A program made the translations under genes and the position numbers. A DNA stretch of 64,000 nt from Ceratotherium simum simum (Eukaryota; Chordata; Mammalia; Perissodactyla; Rhinocerotidae): contig NW_004454177.1 of NCBI RefSeq assembly GCF_000283155.1, forward strand, positions 29,610,790 through 29,674,789, in the 5' to 3' direction. How positions within the stretch are numbered: the first letter of the stretch is position 1; each line of letters starts with the position of its first letter. The notes below the pieces were generated by a model. The model saw only the letters and a list, made by a program, of their open reading frames with translations. It did no database searches and had not been told where the DNA came from. Shown piece by piece: positions 22,685 to 33,524 of the stretch.

Positions 22685-23660
22685 AACAAGTATTAACTTA
22701 GTGGTTATTACAGTCCTAGTACAATAACAGGGGCTGGGGATAGAGAGGTGAACAAAAGAGAAAAAAGTTCCTTTCCTCCTGGAGCACAAGTTCTGTGAAG
22801 TACTTTGGGTTACAATGATCTTTTGGATTGATATTTGTAATCCCAAAGTCATAACACTGGCAGATCTAGAGATCACTGAAATGCTATCCCACCTACACGA
22901 ATCTGTTTAAGGGCTCTAGCTATGTCTCTTGCCTTTGCACAGTTGTGGGAAGGACTACTTGCCTATCACTCTGAGATTCAGCAAAATGTAAAGAAAGGAC
23001 AGCAAAAGGTGAACCAGAACCCGGGAGGGAATATATTCCTATAACGACCATCAAGAAAAGAGAAAGACGCTACACAAATGGAATTACTTTATCAAAATAA
23101 TTCATGTTCTATTTAACATGTGTTAGGGAGCCGATATACATAGAGATGGACAAGACCAGGTCTGTACCCTCAGAGACTAGACAAGTCATAATTTAGCATG
23201 CTCACCCTGGCAGACATAGGAAAAAAATAAAGCATTGTAGGAGTGCACAGAGTAGAACTTCTCTTTTTAAATCCAAAAGGCAGATGGGAATAACACAGAA
23301 AGTTACATGTGAGGAGAATTGGAATGGAAGTCTAGAGATTTTCAGGCAAAACAAGCAAGGAACCTTTCAGATAGTAACAACATGTGTAAAGCATTATACA
23401 CAAATGGCTAGTCAGTTTAAAAATAAGGAGAATTTTCAGTGACCTGCACCCCTCTTTTTATTAAACACCTGACCCCAGACAACTCTAGCTGTTTACAGCC
23501 TCATCAAAGGGGAATTAATAGATGGATTTGCTTGAAACCTAAGAGTGAGGTAGAGAATAAACAGCTAAATCTGGAAATTTAGGTTAGATTGTGAAGGGTT
23601 GAACATACCATTCTTAAGAGTGTGGACCAGACAGCATAGAAGTACATAAACTGAGAAGTA
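22685..23660 (-). mobile_element. L2 LINE fragments, antisense
   Basis: 22685-22800 is the L2 3' end in reverse ('ggggctggggatagagagg', 'gaacaaaagag'). Weaker antisense L2 patches follow at 23110-23230 and 23240-23410 (for example 'ttcaggcaaaacaagcaag') and at 23560-23660. The intervening parts are too diverged to call. Confidence 0.5.
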
Positions 23661-23837
23661 TAGATATTAGAACTTTTTGGGGGGCTATAATCCTAGAAAC
23701 AACCTGTATTATTAATAGACAGTAAGCTAAAGATTGAAAGCAGTGTAACCACTGCAGATGCTGAAGAAATCATTTAAAAGAGAGAGATAGTTTCTCAAGA
23801 AGTAATAAAGAACAGGTAGTAGGTCCTATTTCATTTA

Positions 23838-24095
23838 TTCAACCCGTATTCATTGAGCACCTGCTTTGTGCCAGGCATTTTCTAGTTTCTGGAGATTTAG
23901 CCAAATAAAATAAACACGATCTCTGCCCTCATGCAACTTAGATTTTGTTTTATTTTATTTTTTTGAGGAAGATTAGCCCTGAGCTAACATCTGTTGCCAA
24001 TCCTCCTCTTTTGTAACTTAGATTTTAGTGATCTGAAAGTTGAGAAAACATCTGGCACATGACAGGTGCTGTATAAATATTATTGAATGAATTGA
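23838..24095 (-). mobile_element. L2 3' end, antisense, split by a short ERE
   Basis: 'attcattgagcacctgctttgtgccaggca' is the inverted L2 terminus, continuing to 'ctgccctcatgcaacttag' and resuming after the ERE insert. The last part (24046-24095, 'catctggcacatgacagg' to 'attgaatgaat') resembles an L2 or MIR end in the sense direction, so a second small fragment abuts it. Confidence 0.65.
23947..24014 (-). mobile_element. 5'-truncated 68-bp ERE stub with perfect 12-bp TSD
   Basis: Only the terminal 3' block of an ERE SINE remains, in reverse ('gaagattagccctgagctaa' and a T-rich start, the complement of its A tail). The 12-mer 'aacttagatttt' is present on both sides (23935-23946 and 24015-24026). 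The tRNA-like head is missing altogether, so this copy was truncated during integration and has no promoter. Confidence 0.9.
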
Positions 24096-24270
24096 TGGCT
24101 TCAATTAACTCAAAGAATTAGAGAATGACTTCCAGCTAGAGGATTGACTGAATACCGAACCATTAACTCAGATCAAATATAAACTTGGCATATTTATTAT
24201 CACTGGAAGAGAAATAAAACTAAATCCCTGTGCTTCCATTCAGATTACCCTTTAACTAAAAAGCCAAGGG

Positions 24271-24343
24271 GTGTGTGTGTGTATGTGCGTGTGTGTTATG
24301 TGTGTGTGTGTATGTGTGTGAGAGAGAGAGAGAGAGAAAGAGA
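24271..24343. repeat. GT/GA compound microsatellite
   Basis: Interrupted GT run followed by a GA run. Confidence 0.95.
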
Positions 24344-24618
24344 ATTAACAACTTAAAGAACTACATTGAAATGTTAGTGACAAATAAAGAACCTGGAATG
24401 TTCTCTGGTGCTTCAAAATGGGGAGGAGGTCCACTGTCTAACAAGGGAAGTTTCAGGGGGAAAATAGGATTTAAATGTAATTAGAATTAAATGATTAGAG
24501 AAGATATAGATGGGGGAACAGTGTGATCAAAATACCTGTGGGAAATGAGGAGAATAGCCAAATACATTCTTGGGGCAGAATAAGGAAACTAGTCTAGGGG
24601 GAAGAGGGTACCAGAGAG
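24344..24618. other. Unassigned
   Basis: No recognised feature. Confidence 0.4.
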
Positions 24619-25088
24619 TGTAGCCGGAAAAACCCGGGATCCTGTCACGGTAGCCGAATCAATGAACACAATGACCAGGGATCGAGGAAAAGACAAATGG
24701 TTTAATTTTGCCAGCAAAATGAGGCTGTGGTCGGCTGCTGCCCCAAAACCCACAGTCCCCTGGAGGCATTAGGAGTTGGGGTTTTAAAGCTTGTGAGGAA
24801 TGTAGCTGTTTGTAGGGAACAGGAGTCTGTGGCCTTGCTGGTCAGCGCTTTCCCACCAGCCAGCATTTGGCCTTGTGAGGCTGCCGGCAGGGAGGAGAAC
24901 GGCGATAAGGGAATCGCGGGTGGGTGTCCTTCAACCATCTCCCTGGTGGATGGTGGATTCGACACCAGGAACCAGGAGTTGGGGAGCTTCAGCTTCTTGA
25001 TAATTTCAGGATATCAGTCTCCCTGTAACAAACCTCAAGAACTGGTAATTAGCCAGAACTCAGTGTGAAACCACTTGGGCTTCTAACA
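24619..25088 (-). mobile_element. CpG-rich LTR of a class I-like endogenous retrovirus, antisense
   Basis: Read on the minus strand, the block starts 'tgttacagggagactg' (or, extending it, 'tgttagaagccc'), is GC-rich in its middle, carries an 'aattaaacc' polyadenylation-like site near its distal third, and ends 'ttttccggctaca'. This fits U3-R-U5 of a gammaretrovirus-like LTR. Around a dozen CpGs survive in about 350 bp, unlike the surrounding DNA, suggesting youth or low methylation. The right border is 25030 or 25088; no matching 4-bp TSD was found for either. No internal viral sequence flanks it. Family not identified. Confidence 0.55.
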
Positions 25089-25409
25089 ATTTATTACCTC
25101 CATTTGTCTTGTGGAATTCAGGAATACAAAGGCTAAAACAACCAATATCCACATGCGAACGGATCTTAGAGAAGCAAGGAAGGGGGAATGAGTGCTTTTT
25201 GGTTTTTAAGCCCATATATGCTGGGTTCAACATAGGGGAACAGATATCAGGGCTGGCATCAAGAGGACTGAGAGGCAGCTGAAAATGAAAGGAGGCAAAT
25301 TGTAAAGGTGATGTTGATTGATGAAGAAAGATTTTTTTCATCATAAATCTTGCTGAACTCCTTTGCTCTGTTGATTCTTAGTGAAACTGACATATGGCAG
25401 AATATGTCC

Positions 25410-25911
25410 TGTAGGGGAGGAAAAAAAGTTTCCTTGACCCTCTTAGGGTCCCAGCAGGGTCTGAAAATTAAATTGACAAAGACAGATTAACAAGGAAAAG
25501 CATATACATTTATTTAATATAAGTTTTATATGACACAGGGGCCTTCATAAGGAAAGGAAGACTCAAATTTACGGTTAAACCTGAGTGCTTTTAGGCTAGG
25601 TTTGATGAAGAGCAGAATGTCCTGGAAAGACATGATAGGACAAAGAGTATGAGATAAGTGTAGCAAACTGAGGGAAACTTAGTAGGGCCTGTCCTTCAGA
25701 TTCTTCTCCCTCCTCTTGGAGATGGGATGTTCTTTTCCTAATAGGGAGGGCACTCCTCACATGAGGTTCTCGTGACCTGCTTCAGAGGAGGAGGGCGGGG
25801 GAAGGTCGGAGAAACCTTCCTGCTTCTACCATTATCTCAAGCTCCTTCAACTTAAAATATTCAATATGCCAAGGGGCCATATTTTGGGATAGCTTGTGCT
25901 GAACCCTGTCA
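25410..25911 (-). mobile_element. Solo LTR of an endogenous retrovirus, antisense
   Basis: On the minus strand it runs from 'tgacagggttcagcac' through 'ccaaaatatggccccttgg' and a 'taaataaatgt' polyadenylation-type site to 'cctcccctaca', so it has TG...CA ends and LTR layout. Flanks 'gtcc' (25406-25409) and 'gtct' (25912-25915) could be a 4-bp TSD with one change. It is a common mammalian LTR type whose exact family I do not name. No internal region adjoins it. Confidence 0.7.
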
Positions 25912-27261
25912 GTCTTAAATTATGTTGTGTCTCAGCTGTTGTCTTTCTCTACTGTTTGGCAACCACCACACCATTAATAGCTGAAATATTAGGGTCTCTT
26001 GTTATTCTATTGCCAGACAAAACGGACTACAGAATGCTCAGTTACATCTGAATTTCTAAACAATGGATACCTTTTTCATAGAAGTATGTCTCATTAAATA
26101 TTCAGGACACACACTAAAATTTTTTTCATTGTTTATCAGAAATTTAAATTTAACTGGCTATCCTATATTTTTATTTACTAAATCTGTTAACTCCTCCTAG
26201 AACTATGAAAGAAATTGGACTCTGAGCAGTTCTTGGACTCTGAGCAGTTCTTATCTGTTAGTTGTAAGGATTTCGAATGAGAAGTTGAGTATCTGTGATA
26301 TCCCTGTTTAAATTAAACCCATCTAATGTTTGATATGGGCTGTGCATGAAGGGAAAATGATTTCCTCTGTGGGATTTATCACTTCGTAACAATTTGTGCA
26401 AGGTTTTGTTTAATTGCAAAGGCAAGGGGGAAAGTACAACAAAAGAGGAAAGAAACAACTCAGACATTTCAGAGTGACGTGATTTAAAAATGGCAAGTAC
26501 CATATGTGACTGCCAATTCCTCTTCTCAGTGTGGACTAAGTACATGAATGGGTTAAATCTCAAAGCTTCCTTCAGCGTTTTGCCCTAGGAGTCCTATTTA
26601 CTTTAATGGAAATCACTTTTCCAAGGCACCATGCAGGGTTCTGAAACCTAGGGTTAAAGGTCATCCTGCAACTCCAAGAATAATAAATTTGCAATTTGTA
26701 CTTTCCTGACCTCTAGAAATATTTTTAGGTGTTTGAGGCCAAAGAAAACAAAGCAGTGCTTTGAAAGGACTGGGGAGCTATCAATTGATCAATTTAAGTG
26801 GGATTATCTGATAATTGGGTAAATACATTGTTATTGATGTGCGGAAGGTGGAAGATGTGCCAAGAAAACACTAATGCCGAGGCCTAGATTTATCTGCTAA
26901 TCCTTGAAGGAGGCAGTTTACTGAGGACATGAGTAATTGCTCTGCTAACAGATTTATTCTTCATTTAGGCCCCATTTGGAGTTTAAGTCCTCCCCCTCTC
27001 TTTCCAGCAGTTCAAAACGTGGCCTGAATCCCACTGCCCACAGTGTTACACTTTGCAGCCCTTCCTAGGCATGTTCAGACTCCAATTTCTTTGATTTAAC
27101 ATGCACTTCTATAGCAAGAGACTGGCGCGCTAGCCAGATGTGCTTTATGTGAATGAACTTGCAGGAATTTTGCATTTGATTGAGCTACCTGGAGAGACTT
27201 GCCTGTTCTCTTTAGCCATATTTTTAACATGATCATTTTTAAATAGAGCCCCAAGGACAAT
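25912..27261. other. Repeat-poor stretch; possible non-coding conserved element at 26750-27130
   Basis: No transposable element recognised over 1.35 kb. It contains an 18-bp perfect tandem duplication (26217-26252). At 26780-26789 there is the palindrome 'atcaattgat' and at 26814-26824 the inverted GATA pair 'ttatctgataa'. The 26940-27070 part is unusually C-rich for this window. Whether it is conserved cannot be seen from one sequence. Confidence 0.35.
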
Positions 27262-27460
27262 ATGGCTTAATGGGAAGAGCCCAGGACTGGAAACCAGGAA
27301 ACCAATGTTCTAATCTTGACTCTATCCCTAATTAGCTTTATGACCTTGATTAATCTTATTACTTTGTCTAACTCTTCAGCCTCTAATTTCTCATTTGTGA
27401 GTCAAGGAGTAGATCTGAGATTGCTTCCAGCTCAAGCTGTCAATGAAAGGATGAAATAAT
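27262..27460 (+). mobile_element. MIR/MIR3 SINE, sense
   Basis: Good sense match to the MIR3 layout: 'ggactggaaaccaggaaacc', 'tctaatcttgactctatcc', 'ctctaatttctcatttg' and 'gagattgcttccagctc'. Confidence 0.75.
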
Positions 27461-27857
27461 TGATCTTTGTTTCATGTTGAGCATGTAGACCCACTACCAG
27501 GATTTTTTATGATTTTCATTTCTATCCTTCCTGATATAGACGTATGTTATCTCTACAACATAAATCCTGCTTGAGCTTTCTTGGAATTTCTAGTCGGAGA
27601 AGTAAGACAATTGCAGAGAGCAGGACAATTTTTATTTATTCAAAAAATCTATATAGAATATTTCTGCGGATATTAAATTATTCTAAACTCCATTATTTAG
27701 AAATAAGTTTCTTTTTAATAGAGTTCCAAATCCAAATATCTAGATGTATGTGTGTGTATATATATAGTCAAAAAGTATGTATATAAAATCTTCCCCTATA
27801 TTCTGTCATGCAAACAGTAACCTCTTTAAGATTACAAAATAAATTATTCTCTGAGTA
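27461..27857. other. Unassigned, AT-rich
   Basis: No feature recognised. Confidence 0.4.
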
Positions 27858-27872
27858 ATGACCCTTTCTTTT

Positions 27873-28116
27873 TTTTTTTTTTTTGTGAGGAAGATCAGCC
27901 CTGAGCTAACATCCATGCCAATCCTCCTCCTTTTTTTTCCCCAAAGCCTCCGTAGATAGTTGTCTGTCATAGTTGCACATCCGTCTAGTTGCTGTATGTG
28001 GGACGCAGCCTCAGCATGGCCAGACAAGTGGTGCGTCGGTGCGCACCGGGGATCCGAACCCGGGCCACCAGTAGCGGAGCGAGGGCACTTAACCGCTAAG
28101 CCACGGTGCTGGCCCC
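27873..28116 (-). mobile_element. ERE1-type SINE with perfect 15-bp TSD, antisense
   Basis: Full-length equid SINE in reverse. From right to left it gives the tRNA-like head ('cttagcggttaagtgcc' on the minus strand, with B box 'ggttcggatcc'), the body 'gtcccacatacagcaactag' and the 3' block with an A tail (here the T run at 27873-27883). TSD 'atgaccctttctttt' at 27858-27872 and 28117-28131 is exact. Many CpGs are retained in the head, indicating a comparatively recent insertion. Confidence 0.95.
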
Positions 28117-28131
28117 ATGACCCTTTCTTTT

Positions 28132-28784
28132 CTTGGATTTTTTGACCTGCTTGGGCAGATTTCATGCCTCAACTTCATAGCTCCCCTCTCTAGAGACATC
28201 TCTGGTTAAAGTAGGCAGTACCCAATTGAAAACCTCTTCATTTTTATATATTTGTTTATTTATTTATTTAACTATGAATCAGATTTATTAAATTTGAGAT
28301 CTTTAAAGCCATCTTGATCCATAAGGACAGATTTAGTACCATGATATTGAGAGACTTTTTCAGCATATATCTTATTTGTGAGCACTGATTCCCATTATTT
28401 TGAGAAAAATCAACAACAACCAATCAGACAGGCTGTAAAAGAAGCAAAGAGTAATTATCGCAACCTCAGTTAAAATACATTAGCGAGTGTAGCAGTTACG
28501 GTAAAGACTCAGCTTCTTAAGAAATAGGAGATAAGGAATACTGTGGGTCAAATAAGAAATTTCTCTCTCAAATAACTAGGTTAACAGGAAGCATAAGAAA
28601 AAGGCATGCATGAAGTGAAGCAGCTAGGCACAGGCAGGGAGCAGGTAAAGGGAAACTTGTCAGAAGCCAAGGTTGAGGCTGTCATTAAAAGGGAATCTCT
28701 GTTCCATGACTTCATCTAAGGACTTATGTTGCTTTTGTCTTGTTGCTCTGCCTTCATTAGAGTGTTGCTCTTACCTGCATAGGC
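28132..28784. other. Unassigned; short TTTA repeat at 28251-28270
   Basis: No family recognised apart from the tetranucleotide run. Confidence 0.4.
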
Positions 28785-29068
28785 AATGCTGGCTTTCATT
28801 CCGGCCCCACATTTCTCCAGATGAAAAACGCAGAGTAAGCAGTTTTCTGGTATAAAAGTGACTCAGAAGTGTTATACATCATTTCTGCCCATATCCCATT
28901 GGCAAAATCTTAGTCACATGGTCACTCCTAACCGTAAGAGAGGCTGGGAAATGTAATCCTACAGGATGGCTATGTGGTATACTTTTATCAAAAGTTCTAT
29001 TACTATAAGAAGATGTGGAGAATGGATATAGGGGACATACGCAGTCTCTCCTACAGACATATGTCATG
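28785..29068 (+). mobile_element. High-copy mammalian repeat, family not named
   Basis: 'catatcccattggcaaaa', 'cttagtcacatggtcactcc', 'gaggctgggaaatgtaatcc' and 'ggagaatggatataggggac' belong to a common, long-recognised placental interspersed repeat (LTR-like in my memory), but I cannot give its family name with confidence. The strand is nominal. Confidence 0.5.
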
Positions 29069-30004
29069 GTCTAATATTTCTAAAGATTCCTCCATCAATA
29101 GGCAAAACATTTTTCAATAATTCCATATGAGCAATTCAGTCGTCACAAAATCTTAGTGATAATGATAGTTTCAAACACAAGTTTTTTACTTTCAGTTAAT
29201 GAAAAGGCCAGCTAGGGACAAATACTTACCTTGAGATCTTTCTTACCAACATGAAACACTACAAACTAAAAAGAGGTTTGCTTTTGGCACAGTGTCTCTA
29301 ATCTTCTCACTGTTGCCAAATCTCTAATTCTTCTTGAACGCCTTTCCAAGCTCAGACATAAATATTAGTATATTTGTGAATTGAGATTATACACTACACC
29401 CTAACTAGGCAGACGTTAGACATATCTTAAAGATTAGAGACTTATTGGTCCTTAGAACAGGAAAGAATCTAGCCCTAGAGATAAATTACTCTCATAGCCT
29501 TTCTTTCTCATAGAATCCGTGTTCCTCTCTGTGCACCTGCTCCATTCCCCTTTGTTCTCTGAGCAATCTTTACATTCTATAATCCAAGTTGTAGAAGGAG
29601 CTAGTCAAGTTTATACAAAGAGTTAACATTCAGCAGAGCTCTTTCCTGATGGCCATATCATGGTAACCAGCCAAGTTACACAGTGACTGGCTCTGGGTCA
29701 GGTGTAACTTCCAGAATAAGTCAGAGCCACTTCTGTACAAATAACAGCCAATAACAGAATCCCTGAACAGGTGGCAGTTTTTCTAGAAAGGGAAGTTGAA
29801 CATTGCAAGTACTGTGGTGAATAAAACTGATACCACATTTTATCCAATATACCATTGATTTTAAGACACATAATTATTTATGTATTTTTAAGATAGAAAA
29901 CAAATGCTGCTGTTTAAGACAACTCAATTTGACAGAACATGCAATTGGAAAAAGGAGTGCATCATATGATTGATAAGACTCAGTAAACACATTATTGATA
30001 ATAA
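29069..30004. other. Unassigned
   Basis: No recognised repeat or gene. Confidence 0.4.
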
Positions 30005-30115
30005 TAGCGATGGTAACTAGCAGTTGTTAAGCACTTACTATGTGCCAGAGATTATTTTATATGATTTGCATGAACTAAATACTTTAATTATTGTTAACAG
30101 TCATATGAAGAACAC
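30005..30115 (-). mobile_element. MIR 3' end, antisense
   Basis: 'taagcacttactatgtgcc' and 'gagattattttatatgattt' are the inverted MIR 3' region. Confidence 0.7.
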
Positions 30116-30261
30116 AAGATATTTAGTATAACAAATTCAGAAATCTCACTTATTGCATCTCTGGTAGACTATTATTCATAATTTACAAAAAAAGTAGGGA
30201 AGTATACTACCTCACAGAGTAGACCATTCATTATTTTTAACACTGAATCCATTTCCTTATT

Positions 30262-31840
30262 CTTTTTTTCCAATTTTATTGAGATATAATTGACATAAAA
30301 CATTGTATTAGTTTAAGATGTACAACATAATGTTGTGATATATGTGTATATTTGCAAATGATTACCACAATAACTTAACATCTATCACCTCACAGTTACA
30401 ATTTTTTGTGTGTGTGATGAGAACTTTCAAGATTTACTCTCTTAGCAACTTTCAAATATACAACACAGTTTGTTAATTATAGTTATAGGGTGCACATTAC
30501 ATCCCCAGAACTTATCTTATAAATGGGCATTTAGATCTTTTGACCACCTTCAACCATTTCCCCCAACCTCCAACCCCCTGGTTCTGGGAACCACCAATCA
30601 GTTCTCTGTCTCTATGAGTTTTTTTTTAAGATTCCACATAAAAGTGAGATCATATGGTACTTGTCTTTCTCTGTCTGACTTATTTAACTTACCATAATGC
30701 CCTCAGGGTCCATTCATGTTGCAAATGGGAGAATTTCCTTCTTTTTATGGCTGAATAATATTCCATTGTGTGTATGTGTATGTAGTCACACGTTTTTTTA
30801 ATCCACTCATGAGTTGATGGACACTTAGGTTGTTTCTATGTCTTGGCTATTGTAAACAATGCTGCAGTGAACCTGGCGGTATGGATACTTTTTCAAGAAA
30901 GTGATTTTATTTCCTTTGGATATATACCCAGAAGTGGGATTATTGGATGACATGGTAGTACTATTTTTAATTTTTTGAGGAACTTCTATACTGTTTTCCA
31001 TAGTAGTTGTCCCAATTTACATTCCCACCAACAGTGCACAAAGGTCCCTTTTCTCCACATCATTTCCAATACTTGTTATCTTTTGTCTCTTTTTTTTTTT
31101 TGTGAGGAAGATCAGCCCTGAGCTAACATCCCTGCTAATCCTCCTCTTTTTGCTGAGGAAGACCGGCTCTGAGCTAACATCTATTGCCAGTCCTCCTCCT
31201 TTTCTCCCCCAAAGCCCCAGTAGATAGTTGTATGTCATAGTTGCACATCCTTCTAGTTGCTGTATGTGGGACGCCGCCTCAGCATGGCCAGAGAAGCGGT
31301 GGGTGGGTGCACACCCGGGATCCAAACGCGGGCCGCCAGTAGCGGAGCGCACGCACTTAACCGCTAAGCCAGGGGCTGGCCCCTCTTTTGTCTCTTTGAT
31401 GATAGCCATTCTGACAGGTGTGAGATGCTATTGTGGTTTTGATTTGCATTTTTCTGATGATTAGTGATGTAGAGTATCTTTTCATGTACCTCTTGGCTAT
31501 TTGGATGTGTTCTTTGGAAAAATGTCTATTCAGTTCCTCTGTCCATATTTAAACTGAATTTTTTTTTTTTTTTTGCTACTGAGTTTTGTGAGTTCTTTGT
31601 ATATTTTTGATATTAACTGCTTATCAGAGATATTATTTGCAAATACTTTCTCCCATTCAGTAGGTTGCATTTTTATTTTATTCATGGTTTCCTTTCCTAT
31701 GCAGAGGCTTTTTAGTTTGATCTAGTCCCACTCATTTATTTTTGCTTTTGTTGTCTTTGCTTTTGGTGTCAAATCCAAAAAATCATTGCCAAGACCCATG
31801 TCAAGGAGCTTACCCTCTATGTTTTCTTCTAAGACCATTC
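30262..31840 (-). mobile_element. L1MA-type L1 3' end and ORF2 tail, antisense, split by an ERE
   Basis: Antisense L1, better preserved than the other long pieces. The 3' UTR spans 'caattttattgagatataat' to 'cagaagtgggattattgg', followed by ORF2 C-terminal sequence ('ttacattcccaccaacagtg', then after the SINE 'ccattctgacaggtgtgag' to 'gtcaaatccaaaaaatcatt'). It ends by 5' truncation at about 31840. An ERE SINE sits at 31093-31383 and a T run at 31560-31575. Confidence 0.9.
31093..31383 (-). mobile_element. ERE1-type SINE with perfect 14-bp TSD, antisense, inside L1
   Basis: Full-length equid SINE in reverse. The 3' half has two repeats of the 'gagctaacatc' block; then come 'ccccagtagatagttgtatg' and 'gtgggacgccgcctcagc', and the tRNA-like head, whose minus-strand reading is 'cttagcggttaagtgc'. 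The TSD 'tcttttgtctcttt' is exact (31079-31092 and 31384-31397). The host L1 resumes without loss. Confidence 0.95.
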
Positions 31841-33524
31841 ATTTTTGAAGCTTTTATTTCTTGGACAGTTTTCCCTCAAGCAGAATAATGATCCTCACCA
31901 ATACTCTTTCAGTAGTCCCAATTTTATTTCCCTTTCTTATAAGTGAAGTCTCTCTGGCAAGATATTTAAAATCTGCCATCATGCCACTCTTCAAACCCTC
32001 TCTATGATAATCCTCCTTAGGCCCTGCAAACATTTCTCAAACAACCTGGCAACCTGACTGATTGATTGTGATTCTTCTTACCCTCCTCTAGTCAGACGCC
32101 ATTACAGCCTCCAGCTGGTTTCTGAGGCTAGGTTTATGAGCCTTGTTACAAGGCTAGCTGACTACCTGGCAGACTAGTCGTATCTCAGGAGTTCTCCTAC
32201 AGCTCTACTACTCAACTGTGTGCCACAAGGTCACAAGCTGGATCCCTCATGCCTCCTGAGAATTTATCTTTCAGTAACTCAAGTTGCTTGAGTTGTAGAG
32301 GTTACAACAGTATCTACATTACATCAACCATCCTGATAAATATATAAATATATTTCTAACTTCCATAAATTAGAGGAGATAAAAACAGGAAAGTGGCTAT
32401 TACCTGTGGTCCTCCATCTACAGGGCAATAAAAGGCAAAAAACTGCAACATAATTTTGAAACTAGGCAATTATAAGGCAAGATGACTTTTGAATTAATTA
32501 GAACAAACTTATATATGAAGATCCAAAGGTACCAGGATGCTTGGAAATGTTCTCCTTAAATCATTCTTACATGAGGTATCTCATGAAAAAAGGGAAGATA
32601 ATCTACCCATGTTTCAGAGGATTTGAAATTGAGAAAATAAAAAACCCAGAGTTAGAATATATGTTTCATTTGCCCTACTAAATACCATTCAAAATATTAC
32701 ATATTTTTCTTAGCCTCAACTTCATAAAAGAATGATCAGCAAAATAACTCTACTCTGTGCCTAACAATTCCACAGCTAGTTAATGACTCATTAAGATTTT
32801 ATCATTTTGGTGACAAGTTATTGAACCTGGTCTCCTCAGGAGGCTGGTTCAGTGATTACAGGAGTAACTGGCAAATGCTTAATCACCCAATTATTATCTT
32901 CCTATTAATAATAAATATCAGAAGGTAGATATATATATATATAATCGCATTGCTAGTTTAAGAGTGGCATGAGAACTTAAAGTCTGCAGTATTGGAATAC
33001 TAATTTAGTCTGAACAGCATCACATTGGTATCTGGGACAACAGGTGTGTAAAAGCATAAGAGACTATAAATCCCTGTATTTCAAACCAGGAAAACTCATT
33101 GATAAATTTGCTAAATGAATCAAAGCTCCTCTTCACATAATCAGGAATCCTTCTAAATAGTAGTATTTCCTTAAATAAATTGTTGTACAATACTGTCTCT
33201 CAGATAATTCACGACCTTCAGTATTTGAGAAGTTCTTATTAAGATGGCTGGCTCATTTATGTCAGACATATAGGGGCTCCAAACAAAGATTATCCCTCTA
33301 AAAATATCAATTTGCCTGCATAGTTATCTCAGTTTTCTGATTATTAAGTGTAGACAGTGATGAGACTGAATTTTGAGTAAATATTCATGGTTCTTTCTAC
33401 TGTCTCTGACAAAACAAGGCATTATCATGTTTAATTTTCTTCTAATAAAATGTGTTACCACTAATAATCTGTTTAAGCATGAAGGATTTCTGTAATCGAG
33501 TCCCACCCTACCTATTGGTCAAGT
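31841..33524. other. Unassigned; TA run at 32929-32943
   Basis: About 1.7 kb with no family recognised, apart from a short TA microsatellite. Confidence 0.4.

Noticed and set aside
24271..24343. Regulatory Z-DNA-like GT tract
   Set aside because: Ordinary compound microsatellite; nothing else supports a regulatory role.
24619..25068. CpG island promoter of a gene
   Set aside because: CpG-rich but short, with LTR-like layout and no exon-like sequence next to it.
31017..31409. 130-codon open frame, minus strand
   Set aside because: It is mostly the body of the ERE1 SINE read through; many horse ERE copies give such frames.
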